DNA from: Fictibacillus solisalsi
GTDB lineage: Bacteria > Bacillota > Bacilli > Bacillales > Fictibacillaceae
Assembly (NCBI RefSeq): GCF_900103485.1
Contig: NZ_FNHW01000001.1
Coordinates: forward strand, 3,183,057 to 3,247,056
Direction: 5' to 3'
DNA length: 64,000 nucleotides
Below the pieces are notes generated by a model. That model searched no databases. It saw only the letters and a program-made list of their open reading frames with translations, and was not told the DNA's origin. Position 1 is the stretch's first letter, and each line of letters begins with the position of its first letter. Positions 44,866-53,725 of the stretch are shown here, piece by piece. A program made the translations under genes and the position numbers.

Positions 44866-45588
44866 TTATCCTGCTTTTCTTCGGTTAGCTGGTGCTTTAG
44901 GCGCTTTTTCATCATTTACCGTGATTTTTGGAATGGAGCCCAGTACTGGGAGCCCCAGGTACTTTTCGATATCCTGCTCTGTTTTTAATGTGTTGTCCAT
45001 GTATTCCAGTAAAAAGGCGAGTCCAACTCCTGCCATCAGTCCGACAACAAGGGCAATAGCCATGTTCATTTTCGGATTCGGTTTGACGGGCGATGGGCTA
45101 TCTTTTAATTCTGCTTTAGAAAGTACACTTACGTTGTCTATTTTCATGATGTTTGGTACTTCTTCTTTAAAGGTTGAGGCTATATTATTGGCAATTTCCA
45201 CAGCCATCGCTGGATCTTCGTCCTGAACGGCTACGTTTAATACTTGGGTATCTTGTTCACTGCTGATGGTAAGTTTTTCGTTGAGTGCTTCGACAGTTGT
45301 ATTAAGGTTGAGGTTATCTATCACTTTACCAAGAATGGCTGGGCTTTTCATAATGACACTGTATGTGTTTACCATCTGCAAATTGGTTTGGACTTGATTG
45401 TATTCTGGTACATCTTTCGACTTTTTCTGGTTCACGAGGATTTGCGTAGATGACTGGTAAACTGGGGTTAATACAAAATAAGAAACAACGCCGGCAATGG
45501 CTACTGCAATGACTGCAATCAAGGCAATCATGACGATTCGCTTTCTTATCGTTTGGTAAATATCTTTCAGACTTATCGTTTCTTCCAT
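44866..45588 (-). CDS. CapA/YwqC-type chain-length regulator and kinase activator (Wzz)
   Basis: 240 residues with two membrane segments (about 20-40 and 178-198) enclosing an extracellular Wzz domain. The start ISLKDIYQTIRKRIVMIALIAVI and the Pro-rich SPVKPNPKMNMAIALVVGLMAGVGLAFLLEYMD segment are typical. It activates the YwqD-like kinase. It is the first gene of the cluster; GGAGGG precedes the ATG. Confidence 0.92.
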   Translation of the reverse strand: MEETISLKDIYQTIRKRIVMIALIAVIAVAIAGVVSYFVLTPVYQSSTQILVNQKKSKDVPEYNQVQTNLQMVNTYSVIMKSPAILGKVIDNLNLNTTVEALNEKLTISSEQDTQVLNVAVQDEDPAMAVEIANNIASTFKEEVPNIMKIDNVSVLSKAELKDSPSPVKPNPKMNMAIALVVGLMAGVGLAFLLEYMDNTLKTEQDIEKYLGLPVLGSIPKITVNDEKAPKAPANRRKAG

Positions 45589-45971
45589 AACACCCTCCGA
45601 AAATATGTATAAGTAAAATTTTCACATACGCTGTATTATAGCATAGGAATTTGGTATTTAAAGACATAGTTTTATAATTTTTGTAAAAAATTTTCATATT
45701 TTGTTTTCTCTGAATAATTTTATGAAATAACTACCAATCTATTTTCGCTGGTTATCCCTCTTTTTGCGTACTATAATATTTTTATGAAATAGGAACTATA
45801 TGCTTGAAATCAATGGTTACAATTTAAAAACATCGTTCTTTCCATAGGCCCTATTACTCATAATGTGGTGTATTTTGTATTAAACTATTTATTTTGTGTA
45901 GGATATATGGTTTAATGAACTAAAGTAGTTCTTTATTGAGAACGAAAACAACGAACACCCGGAGGATGATT
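45589..45971. other. Divergent regulatory gap before the exopolysaccharide cluster
   Basis: About 380 bases, AT-rich, no supported gene. A TATAAT on the minus strand (45640-45635) preceded by TGC is the best -10 for the cluster, but no good -35 is seen 17 bases away, so an activator may be needed. No clear hairpin. Confidence 0.45.
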
Positions 45972-46274
45972 ATGTCAGAACTTCATGTCGTGATGGTAAT
46001 GCCGGAAAAGCGCCCGTATATTACCGACATTCCGAACTCACCGAAGGAATTTGAACATCTGGTTGGCGGACCGGTGGATATTCTCAATTTCCATCAGCAG
46101 CAGTATCGGTTAGTGTGCAACATTGACGAAGGCTACGACCTGACCTACAACAAAAAGAAGCCCTCGAGTACTTTTTTTATCGTTAAGTACCAAGGGCAGT
46201 TTGAGAGTTTAAGTGAAGCGGAAGCGGAAGAAGTATCCCATGTTCTTAAGCTTAAGTTAAAGAAGTGGAAATAA
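45972..46274 (+). CDS. DUF3846-like small protein
   Basis: 100 residues resembling DUF3846 (FEHLVGGPVDILNFHQQQYRLVCNIDEGYDL). Function unknown; related proteins are often phage- or plasmid-borne. GGAGGATG precedes the ATG at 45972; the frame from 45936 has no ribosome site. Stands alone and ends in two terminators. Confidence 0.65.
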   Translation: MSELHVVMVMPEKRPYITDIPNSPKEFEHLVGGPVDILNFHQQQYRLVCNIDEGYDLTYNKKKPSSTFFIVKYQGQFESLSEAEAEEVSHVLKLKLKKWK

Positions 46275-46284
46275 AATGATTGAA

Positions 46285-46313
46285 AAGGGAGTGCCTGGCC
46301 GCACTCTCTTTTG
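46285..46313 (+). terminator. Terminator of the DUF3846-like gene
   Basis: AAAGGGAGTGC and GCACTCTCTTT pair around a 6-base loop with a T-rich end. Confidence 0.8.
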
Positions 46314-46339
46314 CTTTTATGGATCAATAAACTCTCGGT

Positions 46340-46366
46340 ACGTCCACTATATCGGACGTTTTTTGT
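46340..46366 (+). terminator. Second hairpin terminator
   Basis: ACGTCC and GGACGT pair around ACTATATC, followed by TTTTTTG. It is in tandem with the preceding terminator. Confidence 0.65.
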
Positions 46367-46731
46367 CGTTGTTTAGTTGTTTTTTATATCGTGATGTAAT
46401 GAACAGTCAAAAAGATCACTAGCCAGATCGGCAATGACATTCCCAACCCCCACATACAACCCCTGAAGAAACTCAAGTCGTCTGTCATGTACATTATCTC
46501 CTGCTCTATTTAATGGGTCTATAGGTATCATAACCTAGATTTGTCTATTTCTGTATTGGGAAAATCGGTCATAAAGCCCCTTGTTTATTGTGTAGTTTTT
46601 TGTGGGATTTTCCCGTGTTTTGTCGAAACCTGATTTCTTTTTTTAATTTACCGCTGAGAAGTAGGAATCCTGTTTTTTTCTGTGAAATGGTTTAGGGAGT
46701 CAAAATTTCCTTCATGGAAGGATGTTGTATA
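46367..46731. other. Gap upstream of the GH43 gene
   Basis: About 365 bases without a supported gene. Inverted GGGAAAATC (46558-46566) and GATTTTCCC (46606-46614) are separated by 39 bases and may be regulatory. No convincing sigma-A promoter seen. Confidence 0.4.
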
Positions 46732-48564
46732 TTGAAGATCAGAAAAATGTATGCGTTTACTTTGGGCCTTTTAATAGTAGCTTTACTTTTACCCTCCCCT
46801 GCGTCTGCAACTGCTCCATCTTCAGAAATGAAGCTGTTTAGGAACCCGGTTGTTGGTGATGGGGCCGATCCATGGGTGGTGAAGCACACGGACGGCTACT
46901 ACTATTACATGCAGACGACCGGGAACAACCTGACCATCCGAAGGTCAAAGACGCTCACTGGGCTGGATGATGCTGAGAAAAAGGTCATTTGGACGCCTGA
47001 ACCTGGTTCGGAAAACAGCGGAAACATCTGGGCACCCGAGCTGCACTATCTGGATGGCAAATGGTACATCTACTTTGCGGCTGGTGACGGGGATATGGGC
47101 AAGCAAAGGATGTATGTTCTGGAATCTGAAGGCTCTGACCCGTTCGGGAAGTATTCCTATCCAAAGGGAACCCACCTTGGGAAAATATCAGATCCATCGG
47201 ACAAGTGGGCCATTGACGGCACAGTTCTGGAATACAAAAACAAACGGTATTTTGTCTGGTCCGGCTGGGAAGGCGACGAAAATGTCAGCCAGCAAATCTA
47301 TATCGCTCCAATGAAAAATCCCTGGACCATTTCCGGGGACCGTGTCGAATTATCGCGACCGGCGCTTCCCTGGGAGAAGAACGGTACTCCTCTTATAAAT
47401 GAGGGACCACAAATTTTGAAGAACAAACAGGGTGATGTGTTTATCGTTTATTCGGCGAGCGGCAGCTGGACGGATGACTATTGTTTGGGAATGCTGAAGC
47501 TAACTGCGAAGGATCCATTAAAGGCGGAGAACTGGTCGAAGAATCCTGAGCCGGTGTTTAAGAGCAGTCCTGCTGATAATGTCTATGGTCCGGGGCACAA
47601 CAGTTTTGTAAAGTCACCGGACGGCAAGGAAGACTGGATCGTCTATCATGCTGCCAAATTCAAGGGAGCGGGCTGGAACCGGAACGTTAGGATGCAGAAG
47701 TTCTCGTGGAATGCAGACGGTACACCGAACTTCGGCACTCCGGTTCCTGCGGACACCTTGTTACGTGCGCCATCAGGTGAAGGTGGCGGAAAGCTTGTTC
47801 CCGCTCTTCCTGGGATAATATATTCCTATGAAGCCGAAAGCGGAGTAGTAAACCATGCTACTATCGTGAACAATACGGGTACTTCCGGCGGCAGCAAGGT
47901 CGGCATGATCGATTACAATGACAGCTACGTGGAATTTAATGTGGATGCACCACCAGGGGACTATACCCTGAAGGTTCGCTATTCCAATGGCATGGGTGAA
48001 ACCTCTACTCATCAGTTGGCATTGAATGGAGAATTATTAGGTGAAGTGAAGTATCCAAGCTATGGCTGGGATACTTGGCGGGACGCCGAACGAGACATCC
48101 ATCTGAATGCAGGAAAGAATAAAATCAGGTTATCCAAAGCAACACTTTTTGCCGAAATTGATCGTATTGATTTGGTTCCAAAGAAGACGAAGGTCTTTCA
48201 GTATGAAGCAGAGTTGGGATACTTGAAGAACGCCAAGGGTGTGAATGAGTATGATGCGGCCAATCATCAAAAGGTCGGTTTGATGTCTGCCCATAACAGT
48301 TCCGTTCGATTTCCCATTTCTGTTGAGAAATCCGGTACGTATGAGATCAACATCCGGTATAAACAGCCTGAAGGCAATCATGCAGTTCAGGTGATTCACG
48401 ATAATGGAAAGAAATCATTGGTCCTATATAAAGGTGAAGGCAGTGACCAGTGGAAGAATACAGCAGTGAAGGTAAAGCTCAAAAAGGGAAAAAATGAAAT
48501 TTCTTTTAGTAAAGGCAGAGGTGCAGTAGAGCTGGATTACTTCAGACTAAATCAAACGAAATAA
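46732..48564 (+). CDS. Secreted GH43 glycosidase with two CBM6/CBM35-like modules
   Basis: 610 residues. Signal peptide (MKIRKMYAFTLGLLIVALLLP, with cleavage near ASATA), then a five-bladed GH43 domain (about 35-340) with the general base in GDGADPWVV, the pKa-modulating Asp in KWAIDGTV and the acid in INEGPQIL. Two beta-sandwich carbohydrate-binding modules follow (YEAESGVV from about 365 and YEAELGYL from about 488). It likely acts on arabinan or arabinoxylan side chains outside the cell. Start is TTG 46732 after GGAAGG; ATG 46714 overlaps that site. No sugar transporter is adjacent. Confidence 0.88.
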   Translation: MKIRKMYAFTLGLLIVALLLPSPASATAPSSEMKLFRNPVVGDGADPWVVKHTDGYYYYMQTTGNNLTIRRSKTLTGLDDAEKKVIWTPEPGSENSGNIWAPELHYLDGKWYIYFAAGDGDMGKQRMYVLESEGSDPFGKYSYPKGTHLGKISDPSDKWAIDGTVLEYKNKRYFVWSGWEGDENVSQQIYIAPMKNPWTISGDRVELSRPALPWEKNGTPLINEGPQILKNKQGDVFIVYSASGSWTDDYCLGMLKLTAKDPLKAENWSKNPEPVFKSSPADNVYGPGHNSFVKSPDGKEDWIVYHAAKFKGAGWNRNVRMQKFSWNADGTPNFGTPVPADTLLRAPSGEGGGKLVPALPGIIYSYEAESGVVNHATIVNNTGTSGGSKVGMIDYNDSYVEFNVDAPPGDYTLKVRYSNGMGETSTHQLALNGELLGEVKYPSYGWDTWRDAERDIHLNAGKNKIRLSKATLFAEIDRIDLVPKKTKVFQYEAELGYLKNAKGVNEYDAANHQKVGLMSAHNSSVRFPISVEKSGTYEINIRYKQPEGNHAVQVIHDNGKKSLVLYKGEGSDQWKNTAVKVKLKKGKNEISFSKGRGAVELDYFRLNQTK

Positions 48565-48595
48565 AAAAAGAGAGTGCAGATTTCCTGAACTCCCC
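48565..48595. terminator. Hairpin between GH43 gene and small minus-strand gene
   Basis: An imperfect stem GAGTTCAG / CTGCACTC (minus strand) is followed by TCTTTTTTT. It fits best as terminator of the minus-strand small gene. Confidence 0.5.
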
Positions 48596-48602
48596 CTTTA
48601 TT

Positions 48603-48743
48603 CTAATAGCTAAAATTACTTCTGTGGTAATTGGCTTTTTGTATTAAATTTTCCTTTAATTTAGGGTCCAGACAATCTCTCGCCATCTGATGATAGTACA
48701 TGAATTTCAACTGGTGCCATTTGCTTTTTAGTTTTCTTATCAT
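48603..48743 (-). CDS. Small basic protein, 46 residues
   Basis: A short gene below usual ORF cut-offs. The ribosome site GAGGTGAT is 5 bases before the ATG, and a terminator-like hairpin lies directly downstream. The product starts MIRKLKSKWHQLKFMYYHQM and continues with a charged helix (ARDCLDPKLKENLIQKA). It looks like the small cytoplasmic helical proteins of spore-formers, but I do not recognise the family. Evidence is the ribosome site, terminator and protein-like composition. Confidence 0.6.
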   Translation of the reverse strand: MIRKLKSKWHQLKFMYYHQMARDCLDPKLKENLIQKANYHRSNFSY

Positions 48744-48924
48744 TCATATCACCTCAGAATTTTATGATTGCCCTATGTATACTCTCTATTCCCTCTTTTT
48801 ATACAAATCTATCAAAAATTTAAAAGAGGAAATAAGGGTTGCAAGTAAAACTCTTACAGATAAGATTCGCTCAATTGATTTGATTTGAAGGTAGTGTTTA
48901 TAAAAATATTTGGGGTGGTTTTAA

Positions 48925-49158
48925 TTTGAAAGGATTGTACTGTTTTCCTTCCCTAATCCCCCAGAGCGTCCAAGCTACCCGGAAGCCCGCGGGCTCCGGC
49001 ATCTGGCGTTTGAGGTGGAGGATATTGACGAAGCGGTCGAACATTTGCAGAAACACGGCATTTCGGTGGAGCCCGTCCGGGTGGATAAATAGACCGGAAA
49101 AAGGTTTACGTTTTTCAATGATCCGGACGGTTTGCCGCTGGAGCTGTATGAAAGGTAA
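48925..49158 (+). pseudogene. VOC (glyoxalase-like) gene remnant
   Basis: One frame reads as the C-terminal half of a glyoxalase/bleomycin-type protein: IVLFSFPNPPERPSYPEARG, then LRHLAFEVEDIDEAVEHLQKHGISVEPVRVDK, a TAG at 49090-49092, then TGKRFTFFNDPDGLPLELYER and a stop. The N-terminal half is missing and the TAG stands where such proteins often carry an aromatic residue. It is therefore a truncated and interrupted relic. An overlapping 96-residue frame from 48926 is only its shadow. Confidence 0.8.
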
Positions 49159-49354
49159 GCGTGCAGGGAAATCTTGTACGCTTTTTCCTATGGCTTATAC
49201 GGTTTTCCATAGCTAGTGGAAGATTAGAAACACGATCTTTTTCTGTTTACCAGAGTTTCGTCCAAGCCCTTTTTATCCTCTCGCATATAGTAGTAGTGTT
49301 CCTGCACGGCAGTGTACTGCGGGTACATTTTATTCAAGGGGGATTATTCATCTA

Positions 49355-49852
49355 ATGCGCAAAATGATTAAGGCAAAAAAGCCAAAAGGCAGTTGGAAGG
49401 GCTTTAGGCATTTACAAAGCAAAATCTACGGGTCGCTGAATGGCACACCAGCCGATTTAACCCAAGCCCTGACGGGAGTCAATGTGGATTTCGTGGCTGC
49501 TGGCCCGACATACGGCATGATTGCCAATCCGGATGACGATACCATCACAGTAAAGACTCCTGGCGCTTACGACGTCACTATCTCGCTAACCAATGAGTTT
49601 ATTAACACCAGCCGCGTATTTGTCCAATATTCAATATTCATTAACGAAGTGATGGCCGATGCCTCACTTTTCAGTTTCTTTAAAGAGCAGGGAGAAGAGC
49701 CAACTGCTTCTGAAGAATCCAAGACCATTACTTTAAACCTTAATGCCAATGACGTCATCTCCGTACGTCCTATTGTTGTTGGTGGCCCAGCAGCTTATTA
49801 CCGCGATCCGACATTGGTCGTTAAGGAAGCGGAAGTGAGCTTATTTTCGTAA
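49355..49852 (+). CDS. Hypothetical protein, BclA-C-terminus/C1q-like fold
   Basis: 165 residues: a basic start (MRKMIKAKKPKGSWKGFRHL) then a beta-rich domain with the pattern DDDTITVKTPGAYDVTISLTNEF, FVQYSIFINEVMADAS and TITLNLNANDVISVRPIVVGGP, like the trimeric C1q/TNF-type ends of exosporium glycoproteins. No collagen repeats and no signal peptide. A spore-surface role is a guess from fold resemblance. CAAGGGGGA lies about 11 bases upstream. Confidence 0.6.
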   Translation: MRKMIKAKKPKGSWKGFRHLQSKIYGSLNGTPADLTQALTGVNVDFVAAGPTYGMIANPDDDTITVKTPGAYDVTISLTNEFINTSRVFVQYSIFINEVMADASLFSFFKEQGEEPTASEESKTITLNLNANDVISVRPIVVGGPAAYYRDPTLVVKEAEVSLFS

Positions 49853-49875
49853 TCCGACATTGGTCGTTACGGAAG
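49806..49875 (+). repeat. Partial tandem duplication of the gene end
   Basis: 49806-49829 and 49852-49875 are 24-base copies with one mismatch, offset by 46 bases, spanning the 3' end of the preceding gene. A duplication or slippage scar. Confidence 0.75.
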
Positions 49876-49890
49876 TGAATAAGCAGAAAT

Positions 49891-49920
49891 AGGACCGGGC
49901 CGGGTTTCCGGCCTGTTCCT
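49891..49920 (+). terminator. GC-rich hairpin after the BclA-like gene
   Basis: A 13-base arm AGGACCGGGCCGG pairs with CCGGCCTGTTCCT (one mismatch, one G-U) around GTTT. There is no U-tract, so it terminates poorly or acts by structure. Confidence 0.55.
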
Positions 49921-50007
49921 ATGTACATAGTTAGGAGTGATTATCTGGCGGAATGACATTGACCATAAGGCTCAAGCTCGTTTAATAGAGCTCTTTCTGC
50001 CTGAGTT

Positions 50008-50385
50008 TTACCTTCTAGCTATCATCTCGATTTCAACCTGTGCACCAAGAGGCAGGGATAACACACCTATCGTTGTACGAGCAGGATATGGCTCAGAAAA
50101 TTGTTTAGAATACACTTCATTCATTGCTGTGAAATTATTCATATCTGTTAGGAATACATTCACTTTTTCCACATGATCAGGTGTTAAACCTGCTGCTTCC
50201 AATACATTGAAAAGATTCTTAAAACACTGATTGGTCTGTTCAACAATATCACCTTCAACAAGCTTTCCAGTCTGTGAGTCTACAGGTGTTTGCCCAGATA
50301 AAAATAGTAAATCTCCTGTTTCAATTGCATGGGAGTAAGGACCAACAGCAACAGCTCCGGGTGCATTAAAAGCCTTTCTCGGCAT
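50008..50385 (-). CDS. ridA: RidA-family enamine/imine deaminase (YabJ-like)
   Basis: 125 residues matching RidA: AVGPYSHAIETGDLLFLSGQTPVDSQTG, VEKVNVFLTDMNNF and EPYPARTTIGVLSLPLGAQVEIEMIA, including the conserved Arg in PARTT. It clears reactive enamines from PLP enzymes. AAGGAGGAG precedes the ATG. It stands alone. Confidence 0.93.
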   Translation of the reverse strand: MPRKAFNAPGAVAVGPYSHAIETGDLLFLSGQTPVDSQTGKLVEGDIVEQTNQCFKNLFNVLEAAGLTPDHVEKVNVFLTDMNNFTAMNEVYSKQFSEPYPARTTIGVLSLPLGAQVEIEMIARR

Positions 50386-50485
50386 ATAAAACTCCTCCTT
50401 TAGATATAAAGAAAAAACAGGTGCATAATTCCTTTTTGAATGATAGACCCGTACAAATTGATTGTAAGGGCTAAACCATCAATCG

Positions 50486-50848
50486 TTAGTCGTGTGACTT
50501 CTCTAAAGCCTCTATTGCCAGTTCAATAGCGGTTATCCGCCTTTCAATGATCGTCTTTTGGGCACTGCCCTCTTTTGCTTTCACATACTGTTTTTGGATC
50601 GAAGGAAGTAAACTTTGAAGATTTAGTTTGGCAGATCGAATGGCTTCTTCATCATATGAGAATTCCGTCCCATGCCAAGCATTCTCCAGGCTGTCTAACC
50701 CAATTTTTACGGCATCACGCCTCTTTTTGACAAGGGTTGTATTGGAATGGTTCTCGGTCATCCTTTTATAAGCATTTTCAAGCTTACGAAGAGTGGACTT
50801 TAGGGATTCAATAGACAATAATTGAATTTCTTCGCTAACGATCTTCAT
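50486..50848 (-). CDS. Hypothetical coiled-coil protein
   Basis: 120 residues, almost wholly helical and highly charged (LKSTLRKLENAYKRMTEN, KKRRDAVKIGLDSLENAWHG, ITAIELAIEALEKSH). No family recognised. The ATG at 50848 has GGAGAG before it; the longer frame to 50911 lacks a site. Cytoplasmic, no membrane segment. Confidence 0.65.
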   Translation of the reverse strand: MKIVSEEIQLLSIESLKSTLRKLENAYKRMTENHSNTTLVKKRRDAVKIGLDSLENAWHGTEFSYDEEAIRSAKLNLQSLLPSIQKQYVKAKEGSAQKTIIERRITAIELAIEALEKSHD

Positions 50849-51002
50849 TTCTCTCCTGCCTCCCTTTCTTTTCAGGAAATCCATTGTTACATAGTTCATG
50901 GTATGTAGCAATCGTATATTTTTGCTCTGTTCAAAGGGGGATTCAAAGGCTTTCTATGGAATATACAGGTGTTACATAAATTTCATAAGGGAGCGAATTC
51001 GC

Positions 51003-51476
51003 ATGCCAAATCAAACGCAATCACCAGCTAGCATTTTGGGGACGAACGTGATTACGCAAATAGGGATTCTCGTTCATGACATTGAAAAAACGGCACAGGC
51101 GTACGCCGACTTTTTTGGCGTGGAAAAGCCGCCGTGCAACTGGACGGATCGTGCTGACATTGCCCAGACGGAATACAGGGGCAAGCCGTCTGAAGCACGC
51201 GCCATGCTGGCCTTTTTTGACATGGGGTCCCTGCAGCTGGAACTGATTCAGCCGGATGAGAAACCGAGCACCTGGCGGGAGTACCTTGACGAGCATGGAG
51301 AAGGTCCGCATCATATCGCATTTGTGGTCGAAGGCATGAAAGAAAAAGTGATGCTCATGGAAGGCCAAAACATGTCCCTCCTCCAAAAGGGAGAGTATAC
51401 AGGCGGCCGGTACGCGTACATGGATACCTTCAAGGATTTGAAGATTATTTTTGAATTGCTGGAGAATGACAAGTAA
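51003..51476 (+). CDS. VOC-family protein (glyoxalase/epimerase-like)
   Basis: 158 residues with two VOC modules: VITQIGILVHDIEKTAQAYADFFGV and GPHHIAFVVEGMKEKV; metal-ligand-type His and Glu are visible in QLELIQP and LKIIFELL. It resembles methylmalonyl-CoA epimerase or lactoylglutathione-lyase relatives; the substrate is unknown. AAGGGAG precedes the ATG at 51003. Followed by an FMN reductase gene in the same direction. Confidence 0.85.
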   Translation: MPNQTQSPASILGTNVITQIGILVHDIEKTAQAYADFFGVEKPPCNWTDRADIAQTEYRGKPSEARAMLAFFDMGSLQLELIQPDEKPSTWREYLDEHGEGPHHIAFVVEGMKEKVMLMEGQNMSLLQKGEYTGGRYAYMDTFKDLKIIFELLENDK

Positions 51477-51509
51477 AAGTAGTGGGGCAACCTTTCAGGG
51501 AGGTGTTAC

Positions 51510-52058
51510 GTGAATACTGTTCGGCCTTATAAGATCTTGGCCATATCCGGAAGCTTAAGGGAGAAATCACTAAATTCAGCATTATTGCGTTCTGTTCTTT
51601 CAATGGTTCCATTACAGGCTACCATTTTAAATGATCATGAAATGGCCCAGCTCCCCCATTTTAATCCGGATTTAGATGGTAATGAAATGAACACACCTGT
51701 TGCGCAGTGGCGCAGACTTCTCAAGGAGGCGGATGGTGTACTCATCTGCACACCCGAATACGCCAAAGGAGTTCCGGGCTGCTTGAAAAACGCACTGGAT
51801 TGGGTGGTGTCCTCCGGGGAACTCGTCAACAAACCGGTGGCTGTCATTTGTGCCTCTCCACATCCCGATGGAGGTGCTGCCGCTTTCGCTTCTCTTCTGG
51901 GTACACTTAAAATGATGGGTGCATCAGTGGTTGAAGGGGGTACATTGACGGTCCCTTTTATCAATAAAAAGTTAGGTGAAGACGGAGAAATAAAAGATGC
52001 AGAATTGAAGGTTCACATTGAGAACCTGTTGAACGCCCTGTTTCAAGAGATCAAGTAG
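51510..52058 (+). CDS. NADPH-dependent FMN reductase family protein
   Basis: 182-residue flavodoxin-like protein: ILAISGSLREKSLNSALLRS binds the FMN phosphate, and ICTPEYAKGVPGCLKNALDWV is typical of YhdA/ChrR-type quinone or azo reductases. Start is GTG 51510 after AGGGAGGTG. It probably reduces flavin or quinones in the cytoplasm. Confidence 0.9.
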   Translation: MNTVRPYKILAISGSLREKSLNSALLRSVLSMVPLQATILNDHEMAQLPHFNPDLDGNEMNTPVAQWRRLLKEADGVLICTPEYAKGVPGCLKNALDWVVSSGELVNKPVAVICASPHPDGGAAAFASLLGTLKMMGASVVEGGTLTVPFINKKLGEDGEIKDAELKVHIENLLNALFQEIK

Positions 52059-52102
52059 ATGTATACTGTTTTATCCAAAGCTAACTTTAAGGAGGAAAAG
52101 CA

Positions 52103-52597
52103 ATGAGCAACTACCTGTTTACACAGCTTCGCTTTGTCAGGGGAAATACACTGAAACTCGTGGAAGGTCTGAGTGACGAGCAGTCTGAGATCATTCCGGA
52201 AGGTTTCAACAACAACATCAAGTGGAACCTGGGGCACATTTATAACATTTTGGAGAGAAATGCGTTTTATTTTGCTAAAGAAGAATGGGTCATGCCCGAG
52301 ATGTTTCCGTCGCTTTTCAACCCGGGCACCAAACCGGAAAACGGACAAAAGATGCCGGTCCGTCTATCTGAAATCCGAAACCTGCTGGAAGGTCAGATAG
52401 ACCGGATCGAGGCCACATTCAGCGGCCGTTTGAAGGAAAAGACAGCGGAAGACTATACCACATCTCAGGGGCTTTATATGTCCACGGTCGAAGAGTTTTT
52501 GAGCTGTAATTTATATCATGAAGGCATGCACCTGGACCGGATCAAGGTGCTGAAAAAACTGAGCAGCACAGCGGCCAATCAAGGCATGAAAGAGTAA
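52103..52597 (+). CDS. DinB-family protein
   Basis: 164 residues, four-helix bundle with metal-type His in KWNLGHIYNILERNAF and YHEGMHLDRIKVL. Family activity is often thiol transfer; not shown here. AAGGAGG precedes the ATG. Unrelated by position to the DinB gene at 6304. Confidence 0.87.
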   Translation: MSNYLFTQLRFVRGNTLKLVEGLSDEQSEIIPEGFNNNIKWNLGHIYNILERNAFYFAKEEWVMPEMFPSLFNPGTKPENGQKMPVRLSEIRNLLEGQIDRIEATFSGRLKEKTAEDYTTSQGLYMSTVEEFLSCNLYHEGMHLDRIKVLKKLSSTAANQGMKE

Positions 52598-52649
52598 ATC
52601 TCCTCGTAAAATAAGGAGTATGTATTTTTAAGGATCAGGAGGAATCTCC

Positions 52650-52940
52650 ATGGCTATCCTTACGTTTCTTTTACTTGCGGTATCATTTATCGCGTTGCAT
52701 GGGGCCATCAGGAACCGAACGTTTTCGAAAAGCCTTCTATTGTATTTGGCTTTGTTCGTTTCGGCGTTCCCTCTCGCCTATGCTCTGTATGATGATTACA
52801 AGCATCCGAATGCAGATGCAAACATCGGGCTCGGTCTGGCCTTTTTCCTGACCTGGGGCATTACAGCTGGTGTGGCGATTGTCGCTTTTGTTAAATACCT
52901 GATAAACCGGAAAAAAAGCCTAGGAAACCCTGATGATTAG
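52650..52940 (+). CDS. Small membrane protein
   Basis: 96 residues with three hydrophobic segments (about 1-18, 28-47, 58-82) and a basic tail. No family recognised. CAGGAGGAA precedes the ATG. The terminator hairpin begins inside its last codons. Confidence 0.7.
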   Translation: MAILTFLLLAVSFIALHGAIRNRTFSKSLLLYLALFVSAFPLAYALYDDYKHPNADANIGLGLAFFLTWGITAGVAIVAFVKYLINRKKSLGNPDD

Positions 52941-52955
52941 GGTTTCCTATTTTTC
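52922..52955. terminator. Bidirectional terminator
   Basis: AGGAAACCCT and AGGGTTTCCT, a perfect 10-bp stem with a 7-base loop, followed by ATTTTTCC. It separates convergent genes. Confidence 0.88.
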
Positions 52956-52966
52956 CATTTGAACCT

Positions 52967-53725
52967 TCATACCCGCGCTTTATACGCCCTCATGGCAAAG
53001 AAATAAGCCACGATTATAATTCCAATGCACCAGGCTAACGCAATCCATATCTCATTTCCCACTGGCTGGTTTGACAGCAGCGCACGGATGGATTCCACGA
53101 TTGAGGTGACGGGCTGATTTTCGGCAAAGGCGCGGACTGCTGACGGCATTGACTCGGTTGGTACAAACGCTGAACTGATAAACGGCAGGAAGATCAAAGG
53201 ATAGGAAAAGGCGCTTACACCGTCCACCGATTTTGCGGACAGTCCGGCAATTGCTGCAATCCAAGTGAGGGCGAGGGTAAACAGTGCAATAATACCGGCT
53301 ACAGCGAGCCATGACAGCACCCCGGCTGATGAGCGAAAGCCCATGATGAGCGCTACAAGTATGATGATGACAACAGAAAGGGCATTGGATACGAGAGAGG
53401 TGAGCACGTGCCCCCACAGGACGGTGGAACGCGCAATGGGCATGGAGTGGAATCGTTCAAATATTCCCTTTGACTTATCCAGAAACAGCCGGTAAGCCGT
53501 ATAAGAGATACCACTCGCAATCGCGATCAGCAGGATGCCTGGCATCAAGTAGTTCACATAATTACCCGTACCGGTTTGAATCGCACCGCCAAACACATAG
53601 ACGAACAGCAGCAATAGTGCAATCGGCGTAATCGTTACCGTGATGATGGTATCCATACTGCGGGAAATATGGCGCATCGAACGCCCAACCATAACTCCCA
53701 TGTCACTGAAGAAATGTTTATTCAT
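52967..53725 (-). CDS. ABC-2 type permease (DrrB-like)
   Basis: 252 residues and six membrane segments. ABC-2 signature: YLMPGILLIAIASGISYTAYRLFLDKSKGIFERFHSMPIARS and YPLIFLPFISSAFVPTESMP. It forms an exporter with the ATPase encoded just upstream, whose stop it overlaps (4 bases). DrrAB-type pumps expel drugs or lipids. Confidence 0.92.
   Translation of the reverse strand: MNKHFFSDMGVMVGRSMRHISRSMDTIITVTITPIALLLLFVYVFGGAIQTGTGNYVNYLMPGILLIAIASGISYTAYRLFLDKSKGIFERFHSMPIARSTVLWGHVLTSLVSNALSVVIIILVALIMGFRSSAGVLSWLAVAGIIALFTLALTWIAAIAGLSAKSVDGVSAFSYPLIFLPFISSAFVPTESMPSAVRAFAENQPVTSIVESIRALLSNQPVGNEIWIALAWCIGIIIVAYFFAMRAYKARV

Noticed and set aside
48926-49216. 96-residue hypothetical gene
   Set aside because: Low-complexity Arg/Trp-rich product in a frame overlapping the VOC relic, whose own frame gives clear family sequence.
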